Shown here in pieces: positions 55,901 through 63,013 of a DNA stretch of 64,000 nt. The position numbers and the translations under genes are program-made. The notes under the pieces are model-generated. The model saw nothing but the letters and a program-made list of their open reading frames with translations. It had not been told where the DNA came from and did no database searches. Location: positions 454,270,807 to 454,334,806 of the forward strand of contig NC_134354.1 in assembly GCF_048569485.1 (NCBI RefSeq). The letters run 5' to 3'. Each line of letters starts with the position of its first letter. Positions within the stretch are counted from its first letter, which is position 1. This stretch comes from Anomaloglossus baeobatrachus (Eukaryota; Chordata; Amphibia; Anura; Aromobatidae).

Positions 55901-56608
55901 TGACGTGTGTTTCCTCTGCTCCTCTTCCTGGCATAATGACATCGCTTCCTGCAAAACCGCAGACAGCGATGGGCATTACCGCAGGTAAATCGCGGCTATT
56001 CCGGTGGTATACCGCACATCATTGCTACCTGCGGAATACCCCCGGAATACCGCAGGTACCTGCGGAAATTAATGGACATGCACATTTTCTCAAGAAAGTT
56101 TCTCGAGAAAATTTTCTCAAGAAATTTTCTTGAGAAAAATCCGCACAGTGCGCACAGCTATTTTTTTTTCTCATTGAATTTCATGGGAAATGTCTGCACA
56201 AAGATTGCAGACATTTCTCAAGAAATTTCCGGGGCAAATCCGCGGGTAAATCCGCGGGAAAAACGGTCTAGTGCGCACATAGCCTTAAGCAGTACAGGTT
56301 GGATTTGGGACTTTCTGATCTATCTTTTGGAATGAAGGTTCTTTTAGCAGTCGTCTCTCCATAGGGATTTCTTCTATTTTATTCTCTCATGTATGGTGCT
56401 GTCATGATGAAGGGAAAAGATAATTGCTTACCAGTAATTGGATTTTTCCGAACCACGATCTTGATCTTTCGCGGTGATAGGTTCTTAATGTTTTTGTATA
56501 TTATTTGATGGCACTACATGAATATTTCTTCACTTCTTACAGGCAATGTCAGCAGACAAGAGCAATGAATGGTTCGCAAAACACCAACGACAGAAGCCAT
56601 CTGCATAA
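25814..56608 (+). CDS. GLOD4: Glyoxalase domain-containing protein 4, complete gene (9 coding exons)
   Basis: A member of the vicinal-oxygen-chelate (glyoxalase/dioxygenase) superfamily; the human protein is reported to be mitochondrial and its reaction is not firmly settled. Coding exons: 25814-25906, 31293-31342, 31622-31742, 32275-32419, 33645-33781, 34786-34872, 38117-38230, 44179-44265, 56543-56608. All introns are GT-AG and phases close to 299 residues, against about 298 in human. The first VOC domain is residues about 5-130 ([33 protein letters not shown]). The second is about 138-265 ([45 protein letters not shown]). Similarity to human GLOD4 is high throughout. Two ATGs are in tandem at the start; the second has the better context. 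Introns 1, 7 and 8 are enlarged by repeats. Confidence 0.98.
25907..26244. other. GLOD4 intron 1, first 340 bp
   Basis: No element or frame recognised; it may hold regulatory sequence close to the promoter. Confidence 0.35.
26249..26824. mobile_element. TTAA-flanked element interrupted by a TAA-flanked element
   Basis: TTAA at 26245-26248 and 26825-26828. Ends are AGGGGATGTCCAGT and ACTGGACAACCCC. The element at 26391-26681 is inserted in it and so is younger. Confidence 0.6.
26391..26681. mobile_element. TAA-flanked short element nested in the previous one
   Basis: TAA at 26388-26390 and 26682-26684. Ends are GGTCTCCTTCACACGTCCG and CGGACGTGTGACAGAGGCC. It has inner inverted arms (CACGTGTGTGTTTTGCCATG region against ACACACGTGTGCCATAAAC). 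Confidence 0.7.
26930..27681. mobile_element. TAA-flanked element with large inner palindromes
   Basis: TAA at 26927-26929 and 27682-27684. Ends are GGGGTGCTTCACACACAGCG and CGCTAAGTGTGAAGGTACCC. Inside, a motif of the type ACATCGGGTAACC recurs in both orientations near 27210-27240, 27320-27350 and 27440-27470. Confidence 0.65.
27685..28071. other. Unassigned GLOD4 intron 1 sequence
   Basis: About 27925-28070 shows irregular short direct repeats of the type CAGTATGATGTCCCC and CACAGCCCACTTGC. Otherwise nothing is recognised. Confidence 0.35.
28075..29485. mobile_element. TTA-flanked composite element carrying the recurrent module
   Basis: TTA at 28072-28074 and 29486-29488. Ends are GGCCCTGTGCGCACTGG and AAGTGCGCACAGGGCC. 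The subterminal regions are rich in CCGCAG/CTGCGG. The recurrent module is at about 28500-28930 and a GT/GTGT-rich tract at 28975-29060. Confidence 0.65.
29489..30029. other. Unassigned GLOD4 intron 1 sequence
   Basis: No frame, inverted ends or tandem repeat recognised. It may be single-copy intron or an undescribed repeat. Confidence 0.35.
30030..30340. repeat. Foldback with direct-repeat marks
   Basis: The left arm from about 30138 (CTCATGTGTAGGGTATTGCA) is mirrored to about 30262 (ATAATACCCTGCACATGAG). Outside it, AGTTCTCCTGATATAGC (30113) and AGTTCTCCTGATAGAGC (30273) are near-identical direct repeats. Confidence 0.55.
30687..31240. mobile_element. TTAA/TAA-flanked element with GCACTTTACACGC-type ends
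   Basis: Left GGGCACTTTACACGCTGCG and right GTTGCGTGTAAAGCGGCC, with TTAA on both outer sides. The interior has paired GAGGGGCGGAGATGAGCG- and CGTTCCTGC-type sequence. It lies just before GLOD4 exon 2. Confidence 0.65.
31293..31342 (+). CDS. GLOD4: GLOD4 coding exon 2 (residues 32-47)
   Basis: A 50-nt exon with acceptor tttcag|GTATT and donor AATGG|gtatgg. It encodes [16 protein letters not shown], nearly identical to human. Confidence 0.97.
31622..31742 (+). CDS. GLOD4: GLOD4 coding exon 3 (residues 48-88)
   Basis: Acceptor attacag|C, donor TTG|gtatgt. It encodes [14 protein letters not shown] and [20 protein letters not shown], core strands of the first VOC domain. Confidence 0.97.
31743..32274. 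other. GLOD4 intron 3, no element recognised
   Basis: AT-rich intron sequence. No coding potential beyond the flanking exons. Confidence 0.35.
32275..32419 (+). CDS. GLOD4: GLOD4 coding exon 4 (residues 89-136)
   Basis: Acceptor tcattag|GGA, donor ACAG|gtaaac. It encodes [18 protein letters not shown] and [13 protein letters not shown], the end of the first VOC domain. Confidence 0.97.
32510..33426. mobile_element. Recurrent module (minus sense) and right end of a TTA-type element
   Basis: The module at about 32520-33100 has CTTTCACCACTTTATTAATC and CAGCCCATAGCTGCCACTAA. The right end, at about 33380-33425, is GAACGCAGCGTGTGCACATA followed by GCC and TTA. The left terminus of the outer element is not clear. 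Confidence 0.5.
33645..33781 (+). CDS. GLOD4: GLOD4 coding exon 5 (residues 137-182)
   Basis: Acceptor ttccag|AT, donor CAG|gtagag. It encodes [26 protein letters not shown] and [10 protein letters not shown], the start of the second VOC domain. Confidence 0.97.
34051..34624. mobile_element. Short element with AAGCAGGCTTTACACG-type ends
   Basis: The left end AAGCAGGCTTTACACGAGAC and the right end GGTCGTCCCGTGTAAAGCAG form an inverted pair flanked by TA. The interior pairs GCGATGCATCG- and GATTGTGAAATCGC-type sequence. It lies in GLOD4 intron 5. Confidence 0.6.
34786..34872 (+). CDS. GLOD4: GLOD4 coding exon 6 (residues 183-211)
   Basis: Acceptor ttgcag|TGC, donor GAG|gttaga. It encodes [19 protein letters not shown] and [10 protein letters not shown]. 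Confidence 0.97.
35029..35415. repeat. Dispersed repeat, related to 45113-45452
   Basis: Shares the stretch TTATATTCACC(C/T)TCCAGC and the run through CCAGATGTCAGAAGTTATGT (and relatives) with the copy in intron 8. Partly self-complementary. Confidence 0.45.
35416..36173. other. Unassigned GLOD4 intron 6 sequence
   Basis: No frame or terminal inverted repeat recognised. Confidence 0.35.
36182..38026. mobile_element. hAT-like non-autonomous element with 8-bp target duplication (7/8)
   Basis: Ends are TAGTGATGGGCAAACC and GGGTTCACCCATCGCTA. The flanks GTCTTTAG (36174-36181) and GTCTTTAT (38027-38034) differ at one base. Eight-base duplications and TAGTG-type ends are typical of hAT. The interior is two inverted copies of one cargo (GGACTACGTTGGACTATAAA near 36607; TAGTCCAAAGGTGG near 37452). 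No transposase is seen. Confidence 0.75.
38117..38230 (+). CDS. GLOD4: GLOD4 coding exon 7 (residues 212-249)
   Basis: Acceptor ccacag|CTT, donor CCG|gtgagt. It encodes [19 protein letters not shown] and [13 protein letters not shown] short TTAA-flanked element begins only about 30 bp past the donor. Confidence 0.97.
38261..38814. mobile_element. TTAA-flanked foldback element next to exon 7
   Basis: TTAA at 38257-38260 and 38815-38818. Ends are AGGGGTACTC and CTACCCCT. The arms pair CTATGAAGCTGACCACTGTA near 38317 with CAGTGGCCAGCTTCATAGTG near 38731, and TGGGACATTACGTCACAGGC with its mirror. It starts about 30 bp after the exon 7 donor. Confidence 0.65.
38819..39689. other. Unassigned GLOD4 intron 7 sequence before the 23-bp array
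   Basis: No recognised frame or terminal repeats. The sequence at 39196-39240 (TTAGGTCTCGTTCAGACGAG) resembles the start of a short TTA-type element, but I could not find its partner. Confidence 0.35.
39690..43178. repeat. 23-bp minisatellite, about 152 units
   Basis: Consensus GAGGAGCCATACTGCTGCAC plus TGC. Common variants replace CCATA with CCATT, GAGCCAT with GACCAAT, or GAGCCAT with GAGGCAT; these occur in runs. Rare units have GAGTAGCC (about 41780-41830), GGGAGGAGCC (about 42005-42030) or are shortened to 20 bp (about 40010-40055). The unit has no stop in any of six frames. Because 23 is not a multiple of three, each frame cycles every 69 bp, giving open frames up to 1202 codons on the minus strand and 705 on the plus. 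These are not genes. It lies in GLOD4 intron 7. Confidence 0.98.
43179..44178. other. GLOD4 intron 7 end, probably unique sequence
   Basis: About 1 kb with no inverted ends, tandem repeats or recognisable frame. It ends in the exon 8 acceptor. Confidence 0.4.
44179..44265 (+). CDS. GLOD4: GLOD4 coding exon 8 (residues 250-278)
   Basis: Acceptor tcctag|GAT, donor GAT|gtaagt. It encodes [16 protein letters not shown] and [13 protein letters not shown]. Confidence 0.97.
44266..44769. other. GLOD4 intron 8 start, unassigned
   Basis: No element recognised. Confidence 0.35.
44770..45112. repeat. Foldback repeat
   Basis: The left sequence GAGAGCAGCATAATGTAGAG near 44800 is mirrored by CCTCTACATTATGCTGCTTT near 45060, with GGAGATCCTGATTCCAG against AATTAGGATCTCTGCC. 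Confidence 0.6.
45113..45452. repeat. Dispersed repeat, related to 35029-35415
   Basis: Starts near ACCCCTGTCTTATATTCACC and ends GGTGAGTATAAGACAGGGGC, an inverted pair. The interior matches the copy in intron 6. Confidence 0.5.
45666..48906. mobile_element. TTA-flanked element split by a hAT-like insertion
   Basis: TTA at 45663-45665 and 48907-48909. Ends are GGCTATGTGCCCACGGG and CCGTAGGCACAGGGCC. Only about 206 bp on the left and 450 bp on the right belong to it; the rest is the insertion at 45872-48447. The right part has the palindrome ATTTATCTGGAAAATCCAGA. Confidence 0.65.
45872..48447. mobile_element. hAT-like non-autonomous element with perfect 8-bp target duplication
   Basis: GTGCTGAG flanks both sides (45864-45871 and 48448-48455). 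Ends are TAGTGATGAGCGAGTA and TACTCGCTCATCACTA, a perfect 16-bp inverted pair. The interior is two inverted copies of the recurrent module (46310-46760 and about 47190-47640) around a spacer of GATCAGCTG-rich repeats. No transposase. The perfect duplication shows it is younger than its host element. Confidence 0.85.
48910..49185. other. Short unassigned intron 8 stretch
   Basis: AT-rich, with no element or frame recognised. Confidence 0.35.
49980..50290. repeat. Dispersed repeat with a large hairpin
   Basis: The start TTATTGTGAGCAGCCTAAGG and CACCTGTGCAATAATCCTGC resemble a dispersed sequence I recall from fishes and amphibians, though I cannot name it. The 67-bp-arm hairpin at 50092-50254 follows. 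Confidence 0.5.
50092..50254. repeat. Near-perfect hairpin, 67-bp arms, 29-bp loop
   Basis: Arms 50092-50158 and 50188-50254 pair at about 65 of 67 positions (start GCATAAGTATTATACAAAC, inner end CATACCCATGTGAC). Confidence 0.9.
51752..53305 (+). mobile_element. Tc1-like DNA transposon, full length, transposase decayed
   Basis: Inverted ends CAGTCATGGCCAAAAGTTTT and AAAACTTTTGGCCATGACTG, flanked by TA (51750-51751 and 53306-53307). The length of 1554 bp is normal. The transposase gene runs plus from 52118 ([15 protein letters not shown]; paired-type DNA-binding; basic [10 protein letters not shown]) to a TGA-ended tail KKGQHCKY at 53132. It is broken by at least one frame shift near 52400 and a stop near 52520. 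The second catalytic Asp ([12 protein letters not shown]) and final Glu ([12 protein letters not shown]) are present. The first catalytic position reads FSEES where relatives have FSDES. It is inserted in the older DIRS fossil. Confidence 0.92.
53944..54107. repeat. GATA-type microsatellite
   Basis: Irregular (GATA)n with GAGG and GATG interruptions (AGATAGATAGAGGGATAGAT). Confidence 0.9.
54184..54689. mobile_element. Nested short element with GGCTACTTTCACAC ends
   Basis: Ends are GGCTACTTTCACACCTCCGG and CCGGATGTGTGAAAGTAGCC. It is dominated by GCCGCATG/CATGCGGC words in both orientations. Flanked by TTA on the left and TAA on the right. Confidence 0.65.
56543..56608 (+). CDS. GLOD4: GLOD4 coding exon 9 (residues 279-299 and stop)
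   Basis: Acceptor cttacag|GCA. It encodes [18 protein letters not shown] and PSA, then TAA. Confidence 0.97.
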   Translation, partial: AMSADKSNEWFAKHQRQKPSA

Positions 56609-56790
56609 TTAACCAGGATGATGTGCTTTGTTTAATTGCCTGACTGCTTTATATGCTGAGAAAATAATGCTGAATGATAAACTTTCTGTAAAGTGGCATT
56701 TTTTTTGCTAAAAACTTGTATTAAGATATTTAGAATTATATAATGTCCTATCGTTTAAATCAGTTTTTTGTGTTAATTTAATTAAAAAAA
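56609..56790 (+). other. Probable GLOD4 3' UTR with ATTAAA signal
   Basis: The AT-rich stretch after the stop contains ATTAAA at 56781-56786, a common variant polyadenylation signal. No AATAAA is seen here. The exact end is not fixed. Confidence 0.4.
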
Positions 56791-57196
56791 AAAAGTTGCA
56801 TTTTTTTCCTCATTATCACAATCTGTATTTAATATATTCATGTATTGTGCTTGATAGATACTGGATGGAGGCGTCTGTGAACAGCAAGTTTTCAAGTCTT
56901 GTTACAGATTCTCAAAGGGATTTAGGTCTGAACTAAATACATTGTAGCTCCGGCAGTATGTTTGGGGTTGTTGTTCTGATGGAATGTGAACCTATACCCA
57001 AGTCTTAAGTGTTTTGCTGCCTCTAAACGGTTTTCCTCCAGGATTGCCCTGTATTCCTGTATATAGCTCCATCCAACTTCCCATCAACTCTGACTAGCAT
57101 CCCTGTCTCTGCTGAAGAAAGCAACCCCACAGCATGATGCTGCCACCACCATAGGGATGCTTTCTTTCTGGTGTTTTTAGGGTCATGTGTAGTGTT

Positions 57197-58160
57197 ACCC
57201 TGTTTCCCCGAAAATAAGACACTGTCTGTCTTATTTTTTTTTTGCCCTGAAAAAAGCACTAGGTCTTATTTTCTAGGGGGTGTCTTATTCTCGAGGAGAT
57301 ATGGTTGGGGGTAAGTTTTCCCCCCACAAAAAGCAGACTCCACCCTTCCCAGGATCGTCATACTTACCAGCCCCAGGAGTCTGTATGGCTCCCAGACCCT
57401 CCTGTGATCTCCCAGCAGGTGTCACACATACACACACACATCACATTCCACATCATTTCTCCCTGTGATCTCCCTGCAGCTGTGCTCCCCTGCATCTCGC
57501 CGACACTCACACGTCAGAACACAGTCACACATCAGGCAGCATACACACACATCAGATTCCACATCATTTCTCCCTGTGATCTCCGATGGGCGGTCCCAGC
57601 AGCTGTTCTGCACGCCGTCCTCCTCTACCTCCTGCCGACACACAGATCTGATCGCATACATTCAAACACACACATCCGATGGCATACACTCACACACACA
57701 CTCACGACATCGCACATATGCGCGTGCACACTCACAACATCCAGAGATACCACATGCCACTGGCCATGTGATCCTCCGGCAGGTCCTGGAAGATCACCTC
57801 ACAGTGCACAGTATTGCTGCCGAGAAGCAAGCGATATCGCTGGATGTGGTGAGTGTGTGAATCCGATCTGTATGTGTGTGTGTGTGTGTGTGATCTGATG
57901 TGTGTGTGCGTGTGTGATCCGCCGCAGGACCTTGATGTGCTCACCTGTTCCGGCGTCGGGTGAGTATGATCGGGGGTCTTCTCTCTTCTGTCCTTTTAGG
58001 GGGTGTCTTCTGTCTATAATGATGTGTCCTGCAATGCCTTTAACTTTTCACCGCTGCATGACATTTCATTATTGACCGTGGCTAGGTCTTTTCAGGGGAT
58101 GTCTTATATTTAAGCCTCCCTGAAAACTCCTCCTAGGTCTTATTTTCGGGGAAATACGGT
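57197..58160. mobile_element. Element with TTTCCCCGAAAATAAGAC ends
   Basis: Left TTTCCCCGAAAATAAGAC and right GTCTTATTTTCGGGGAAA, a perfect 18-bp inverted pair. The interior has CA-rich tracts (CATACACACACACATCACAT and similar, 57420-57740) and a GT tract at 57870-57925. Inserted into the old Tc1-like element. No transposase seen. Confidence 0.75.
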
Positions 58161-58720
58161 AGTTTTCCGCCACACAGAGTGTTTTGCATTGAGTCCAAAA
58201 AGTTCTACTTTGGTCTTTAGCATCTTCTTCCATATGCTACCTGTGTTCCCTAAATTGCTTTTTGCACACTGAAAAAGGGATTTCTTAAGACTGTTTTTCA
58301 AAAAAAATGGCTCTGTTCTTGCCACTCTGCCATAAAGGTCAGATTTCTGGAGTGTACGATTAATAGTTGTCCTGTGGACGGATTCTCACATCTGAGATGT
58401 GGATTTCTGCAACTCCTCCAGAGTGACCCTGGACCTTATGGCTGCTTTTTCAATTAGTGCTTTCTTTGCTTGGACGGCCATATCTTGATAAGTTTGTAGT
58501 CGTGCCATATTCCTTAAATTTTTGGATCATGGATTGAACAGTGATGCCTGAGATGTTCAGAGTTCGGACTATTTTTTTTATAATCTTGTCTGCCCTGATT
58601 TATAGTTCTGCACAACTTTATCCCTGACTTGTCCCGTGTGTTCCTTTGTTTTTATAATGATGTTTGATCTCTAATGTTCTCAAACGTAACCCTGAGGCCT
58701 TCACAGAACAGATATATTTA

Positions 58721-59164
58721 GGCTATGTGCGCACTGGGAAATGAAATTTCCTTGCGTGAATTCCGCAGGCTCTCAAAGATCTTATCACCTGCGGAAAAAA
58801 TCCGCACCCAAATCCGCACCCAAATCCGCATGCGGATTGTCGCGTTTTGTTGCGGATTTGGTGCGGAATTGGTGCGGATTTGGTGCGGTTTTTCCGCAAG
58901 CTGTTCCCTGCGTGATTTTTACATTAGATTAGGGAAAACCCGCAGCTACCTGCGGAAAAGAAGTGACATGCACTTGTTTTTGCTGCGGGATTTCCGCAGC
59001 AAAACATGCAGCTGTCAAATTCTGCCCAGTGCGCACAGGATTTTTTTTCTCCATAGGATTTGCTGGTGATTCACTGCAGAGATGTTATGAACATTTTCTG
59101 CAGCGAAACATGCAGCAAATCCGCGGAAAATCCGCGGCAAAATCCGGTAAGTGCGCACATAGCC
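58721..59164. mobile_element. TTA-flanked short element, young-looking
   Basis: TTA at 58718-58720 and 59165-59167. Ends are GGCTATGTGCGCACTGGG and GTAAGTGCGCACATAGCC. Near the left end AAATCCGCACC is tandemly repeated. Inserted into the old Tc1-like element. Confidence 0.75.
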
Positions 59165-59558
59165 TTATACTGAGAAAAAGATGCACACAGGTGGAGTCAA
59201 TTTATTAATTAGGAGATTTCTGGAAGCAATTAGTCACTCAGGATTTTATTTAGGGTATCAGACTAAAGGAGGACTGAATAGAAAAGCACTTCACAATTTT
59301 CAGATTTATATTTTTAAAATATTTAGAAAACCCTCTATAATTTCCTTTATACTTCATAAATACTTGCTATTTTCTGTTGGTACCTCACATAACATCCCAA
59401 TAAAATACACTTAAATTTGTGGCTTGTAGGGGTTCAGCTCTGGTCGCCATTGGCAGGGATGCAGTAAAGGGGCATACACTGGTTTTTAGCCCAAAAAGGT
59501 CTGTGGTTTATTCACACTGAACATAAACATAAATGCAGTCTTACGTCAGACAGGGTTA

Positions 59559-61504
59559 GGCTGCTTTCACACTTACGTTGTGAGGCATCCGTCACAGTGC
59601 GTTGTGTGACGGACGCTTTGCAAATAGTGTGCTAATAAAGTAACGGATTCCTGTAAAAGAACGTTTTGCATTTTTTTTTTTTTAATGTTTCGCCGGGAAA
59701 GGAGATTTGCGGTCGGGAGAAGAGAGAGAGGTGACCGCAAATCCCCTGAGTGACTGCAGTGAGCCGCACGATCAGCTGTGCCGTCACTCAGGTGACCCGC
59801 GGCCACAGCTGTAGTCCTCCACCCGAGAGCTGTGTCCACGGGTCCCCTGAATGAGGGCACAGCTGATCACGCGGCTCACTTCAGTTGCTTCGTGGAGCTG
59901 ATAGAGAGCGGTCGTGTTCTACGGCTGCTCCTGTCAGCTTCATGTAGCAGAGCTGAAAGCGTCGCGGGACCTTGTGTGGATTACGCCGGACCTGGAGGGG
60001 TATTTGGGGATTAATAAACTGGTGAAAGAGAGTTTTTTTTTCTTTGGGTAGGATTGAGAAGGAAATGCACAGGGCACTACTTTGGATGATGCTATTAGTC
60101 GGAATTCACATTTAGCGTTTTGCTGCTGCAACCTGTATAGGCTGCCCAAAAGGACTTAGGCTGAAATAACTAATACAGCTACGTGGTCCTCATTCAAAAA
60201 GCCAACAAAAATTCCACTGTGTATATAGATAGGAAAAAGAATAAGCACTCACCGATTATTGCTGTGTAGAAGTGTGGACATTTATTCATACTAAGGAGTT
60301 ACATGCTGTGGCAAGCGGGGAGGGGGTAAGACAGGACAGCACGTTAGACTAACGTGCTGTCCTGTCTTACCCCCTCCCCGCTTGCCACAGCATGTAACTC
60401 CTTAGTATGAATAAATGTCCACACTTCTACACAGCAATAATTGGTGAGTGCTTATTCTTTTTCCTATCTATATATACAGGGGTTTTTTCTTTGTCTTTAA
60501 TTCCAAATGAAGGATTTTTTCGGGTGTTTGTGTTTATTTACTTTCACTTACAGGTTAATTGTGGGGGCTTGTCTCATAGACGCTTACCATGATCAGCCTA
60601 GAACTTAGTGGCAGCTATGGGCTGCTGCCATTAACTCCTTATTACCTCGATTGCCACCACACTAGGGCAATTCGGGATGAGCCGGGTAGAGTCCCGGGAC
60701 TGTTGCATCTAATGGATGCGGCAATTCCGGGCAGCTGCTGACTGATATTGTTAGGCTGGGGGGCTCCCTATAACGTGGGGCTCCCCATCCTGAAAATATC
60801 AGCCTTCAGCCGTGTGGCTTTATCTTGGCTGGTATCAAAATTGGGGAAACCGCATGCCGTTTTTTTTTTTATTTATTTTTTTTATTAATTATTTATTTTA
60901 CTGCATGGTATAGACCCGCCCACCAGCGGCTGTGATTGGTTGCAGTGAGACAGCTGTCACTCAGCGTGGGGGCGGGTCTGACTGCAACTAATCATAGGCG
61001 CTGGTGGGCGGGGGTAGCAGGGAATAGGAGATTGAATAATGAGCGGCCGGCATTTTCAAAAGAGGAAAAGCCGCCGGAGCTTTGTGACAGCTGTGCCCGT
61101 GATCGCTGAGTATGTGAGAGGGGGGAGTGAGACCAGGAGTGATTTTAAACGATTTAGATCGTACTGCTGGACATGCTGAGCATGCTCAGTAGAACGTGAT
61201 GGAATTTGTCAGCGGATTCAGCCACTTAGCGCATAGCGGCAGAATCCGCCCCCATAAACAATCATTAGACACCTTGGCGGATTCCAACGGTTATTTTAAC
61301 GACCCAAAAAACGCTATATGTAGCGTTCCCTCCGCCCGACACTGCGTCAAAATAACGACTCAGCGTCGTCCAGAGGATGCAACGCAGACACTTGCGTTAC
61401 AGTGCATCGTCAGTACAAGTCTATGGAGAATAGCGCAGTGCATTAACGGACTGCGCTATTCTCCATAGTGGCGGATTGTGCTGAACGCAAGTGTGAAAGC
61501 AGCC
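59559..61504. mobile_element. TTA-flanked composite carrying the module and a 253-bp palindrome
   Basis: TTA at 59556-59558 and 61505-61507. Ends are GGCTGCTTTCACACTTACG and GCAAGTGTGAAAGCAGCC. It holds module-like sequence at about 59700-60030 and 60480-60870, and the palindrome at 60222-60474 between them. Confidence 0.7.
60222..60474. repeat. 253-bp near-perfect palindrome (126-bp arms, 1-bp centre)
   Basis: The centre is A at 60348 (CAGCACGTTAG A CTAACGTGCTG). Pairing holds outward to TATATAGATAGG / CCTATCTATATA with about one mismatch (CACTCACCGATT against CACTCACCAATT). Such a palindrome can extrude a cruciform and is hard to sequence and clone. Confidence 0.93.
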
Positions 61505-61759
61505 TTACAAAAGGAAATGTCCAGCTTGATATACGTCACAGCAAAAAGTCTAGAACATACCAGTTCATTCAGATAGGGGTTTTCCTTTCAGTTCTCCAGC
61601 CCAAGCACCCACACAAACACTGAGAAGATCTGGCTGCCTTTCTATGCTGTGCTAATCATACACCTGTGCTCATCAGGCCTTGCCTCACAACCTGAACTAG
61701 CAGAGAAAACCCAGGCCAGGATTAACCTCTCTCTGCTGTTCAACAGTGCAAAACGCTAA

Positions 61760-62094
61760 GGCTACTTTCACACTGCGTTTTGTCTTACATTTAGTGGTCT
61801 CATCGGGACATCCGTACGAACCGCCCCTCCCCCACCCTGCAAAACGTGTTTCGGACGCATGCGCCGACAGCTCCGTTGACTGTAATGGAGCACACTACAA
61901 TAGCATGTGCTCTGTTTTGTACCATGTTCTGGCATATACGTTTTCTGCAGGCGTACACCAAAATGTAGTAGACTGCTCCATTACAGTTAATGGCCCTGTC
62001 GGCGCATGCATCCAAAACACGTTTTGCGGGGTGGGGGAGGTGCGGTTCGGACGGGACCACTAAACGTAAGGCAAAACGCAGCGTGAAAGGGGCC
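61760..62094. mobile_element. TAA-flanked short inverted-end element
   Basis: TAA at 61757-61759 and 62095-62097. Ends are GGCTACTTTCACACTGCG and CGCAGCGTGAAAGGGGCC. The arms pair GTCGGCGCATGC-type sequence with its mirror. Confidence 0.7.
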
Positions 62095-62235
62095 TAAGAG
62101 TAAAATAGCTCCCATCAACTACCATACCTTTTACTGCATCACAGGGTGTAAAGTGAAAAAAATGCAGAAAAGTTTGGGGTAGGAATAGTTTTGCAAGGCA
62201 CTGTGTATATGTGTGTATACATATATAATATATAC

Positions 62236-62445
62236 AACGGGTGAAATAAGTATTTAACACATCACCAATTTTTTAAGTAAAAATATTTCTAAAGGTACTA
62301 TTGACATTTCTCACCAGATGTTGGTAAAAACCCATCCAATCCACACATGCAAAGAAATAACACCATAGATGTCCATAAAGTTGTGAAATAATGAGAAATG
62401 ACCCAGGAAAAAGTATCGAACAAGTTTACTGAGATTTATTTAACA
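62236..62445 (+). mobile_element. Left-end fragment of another Tc1-like family
   Basis: GGGTGAAATAAGTATTTAAC followed by TCACCAGATGTTGGTAAAAA and ACCCATCCAATCCACACATG, which I recall as the end and leader of a widespread vertebrate Tc1-like element. Only about 210 bp is present. Confidence 0.5.
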
Positions 62446-63013
62446 CCTTCACTATCTTGGACGCAATCATATGTTGTGGCTGGGAGGGAGTGCCTGACTA
62501 AGGAAGTATAGGTATGTCCTGGCGATCACAGGGCCACAGGAGCTGTGCCCAGCACGATCGGGGCCATGTACACTACCTCACCCAACAGCTGAGCCCCAGC
62601 TCTCACAGCCGCTGTCCGTGGCTGTTTAACCCTCTAAATGCCGCAATAAATATGGATGGGAGCATTTAGGGTATTTGGGAGAGGGATCACACTCCCTCTC
62701 CCCTCTGGTGCACCCGTGATGTCATTGCGAGGGCCCGATCGTTATCATGGTGACCAAAGGTCATCATGACTACCTCTCAATAACCAGACTATGGGACACC
62801 TCAGGGGGATCATGCCTGCAACATGATCCCTGCAGCTTCTGATAATTCAGCTCTGACAGCTGCACTGTACTGTAATAATCGAGCATTGCGAATAAAGTGC
62901 AGCTGCGATCAGAGCAATAAAAGGTAATGTCCCATATAGAAACTAAGTAAAAAACTTTTTTTAACAAAAAAAAAGTTAAAACATAAAAAAGCAGAAAATA
63001 AAGAATAAAAAAA
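62446..63013. other. Unassigned sequence, possibly a TTAA-type element fragment
   Basis: Begins TTTAACACCTTCACTATC, similar to TTAA-type ends, but no right end is seen. AT-rich towards 63000. Confidence 0.35.

Larger units (their letters stand above)
53735..56284. mobile_element. TTA-flanked composite inserted in the old DIRS fossil
   Basis: TTA at 53732-53734 and 56285-56287. Ends are GGCTATGTGCGCACTAG and CTAGTGCGCACATAGCC. It carries a GATA-type array (53944-54107), a nested element (54184-54689), the recurrent module in minus sense (about 54720-55350) and CCGCGG-rich arms near both ends (GAAAATTTCTTGAGAAAC left and TTTCTCAAGAAATTTCC right). Confidence 0.75.
49186..56418 (+). mobile_element. 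Old DIRS-family fossil on the plus strand, split by nested elements
   Basis: Inverted ends: CCCTTCATTATGACAGCACC near 49186 and GGTGCTGTCATGATGAAGGG near 56396-56415. Between them in DIRS order lie a gag-like piece (about 49750-49975), RNase H and the following segment (about 50570-51330) and tyrosine recombinase C-terminal pieces (about 53600-53730 and 56290-56340). Later insertions are a hairpin-bearing repeat (about 49980-50290), a Tc1-like element (51752-53305) and a composite (53735-56284). It is much older than the family at 11653; it is broken many times and reduced by loss. It lies in GLOD4 intron 8, same orientation as the gene. Confidence 0.75.
59428..61755. mobile_element. Possible solo LTR split by a TTA-flanked element
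   Basis: The outer parts (59428-59558 and 61505-61755) begin TGTAGGGGTTCAGC and end CTGCTGTTCAACA, i.e. TG...CA like an LTR. No matching second copy or clear target duplication is seen, so this is tentative. Treated as a fossil. Confidence 0.3.
56870..62205 (-). mobile_element. Old Tc1-like transposon split by at least four insertions
   Basis: Pieces in order: transposase-region remnants at about 56880-57196 and 58160-58717, 3' UTR-like sequence at about 59165-59425, and a right end near 62160-62205 (GAATAGTTTTGCAAGGCACT preceding GTG). I recall this wording from a common vertebrate Tc1-like family. The pieces fit a single element interrupted by 57197-58160, 58721-59164, 59428-61755 and 61760-62094. 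Too decayed to code. Confidence 0.55.
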
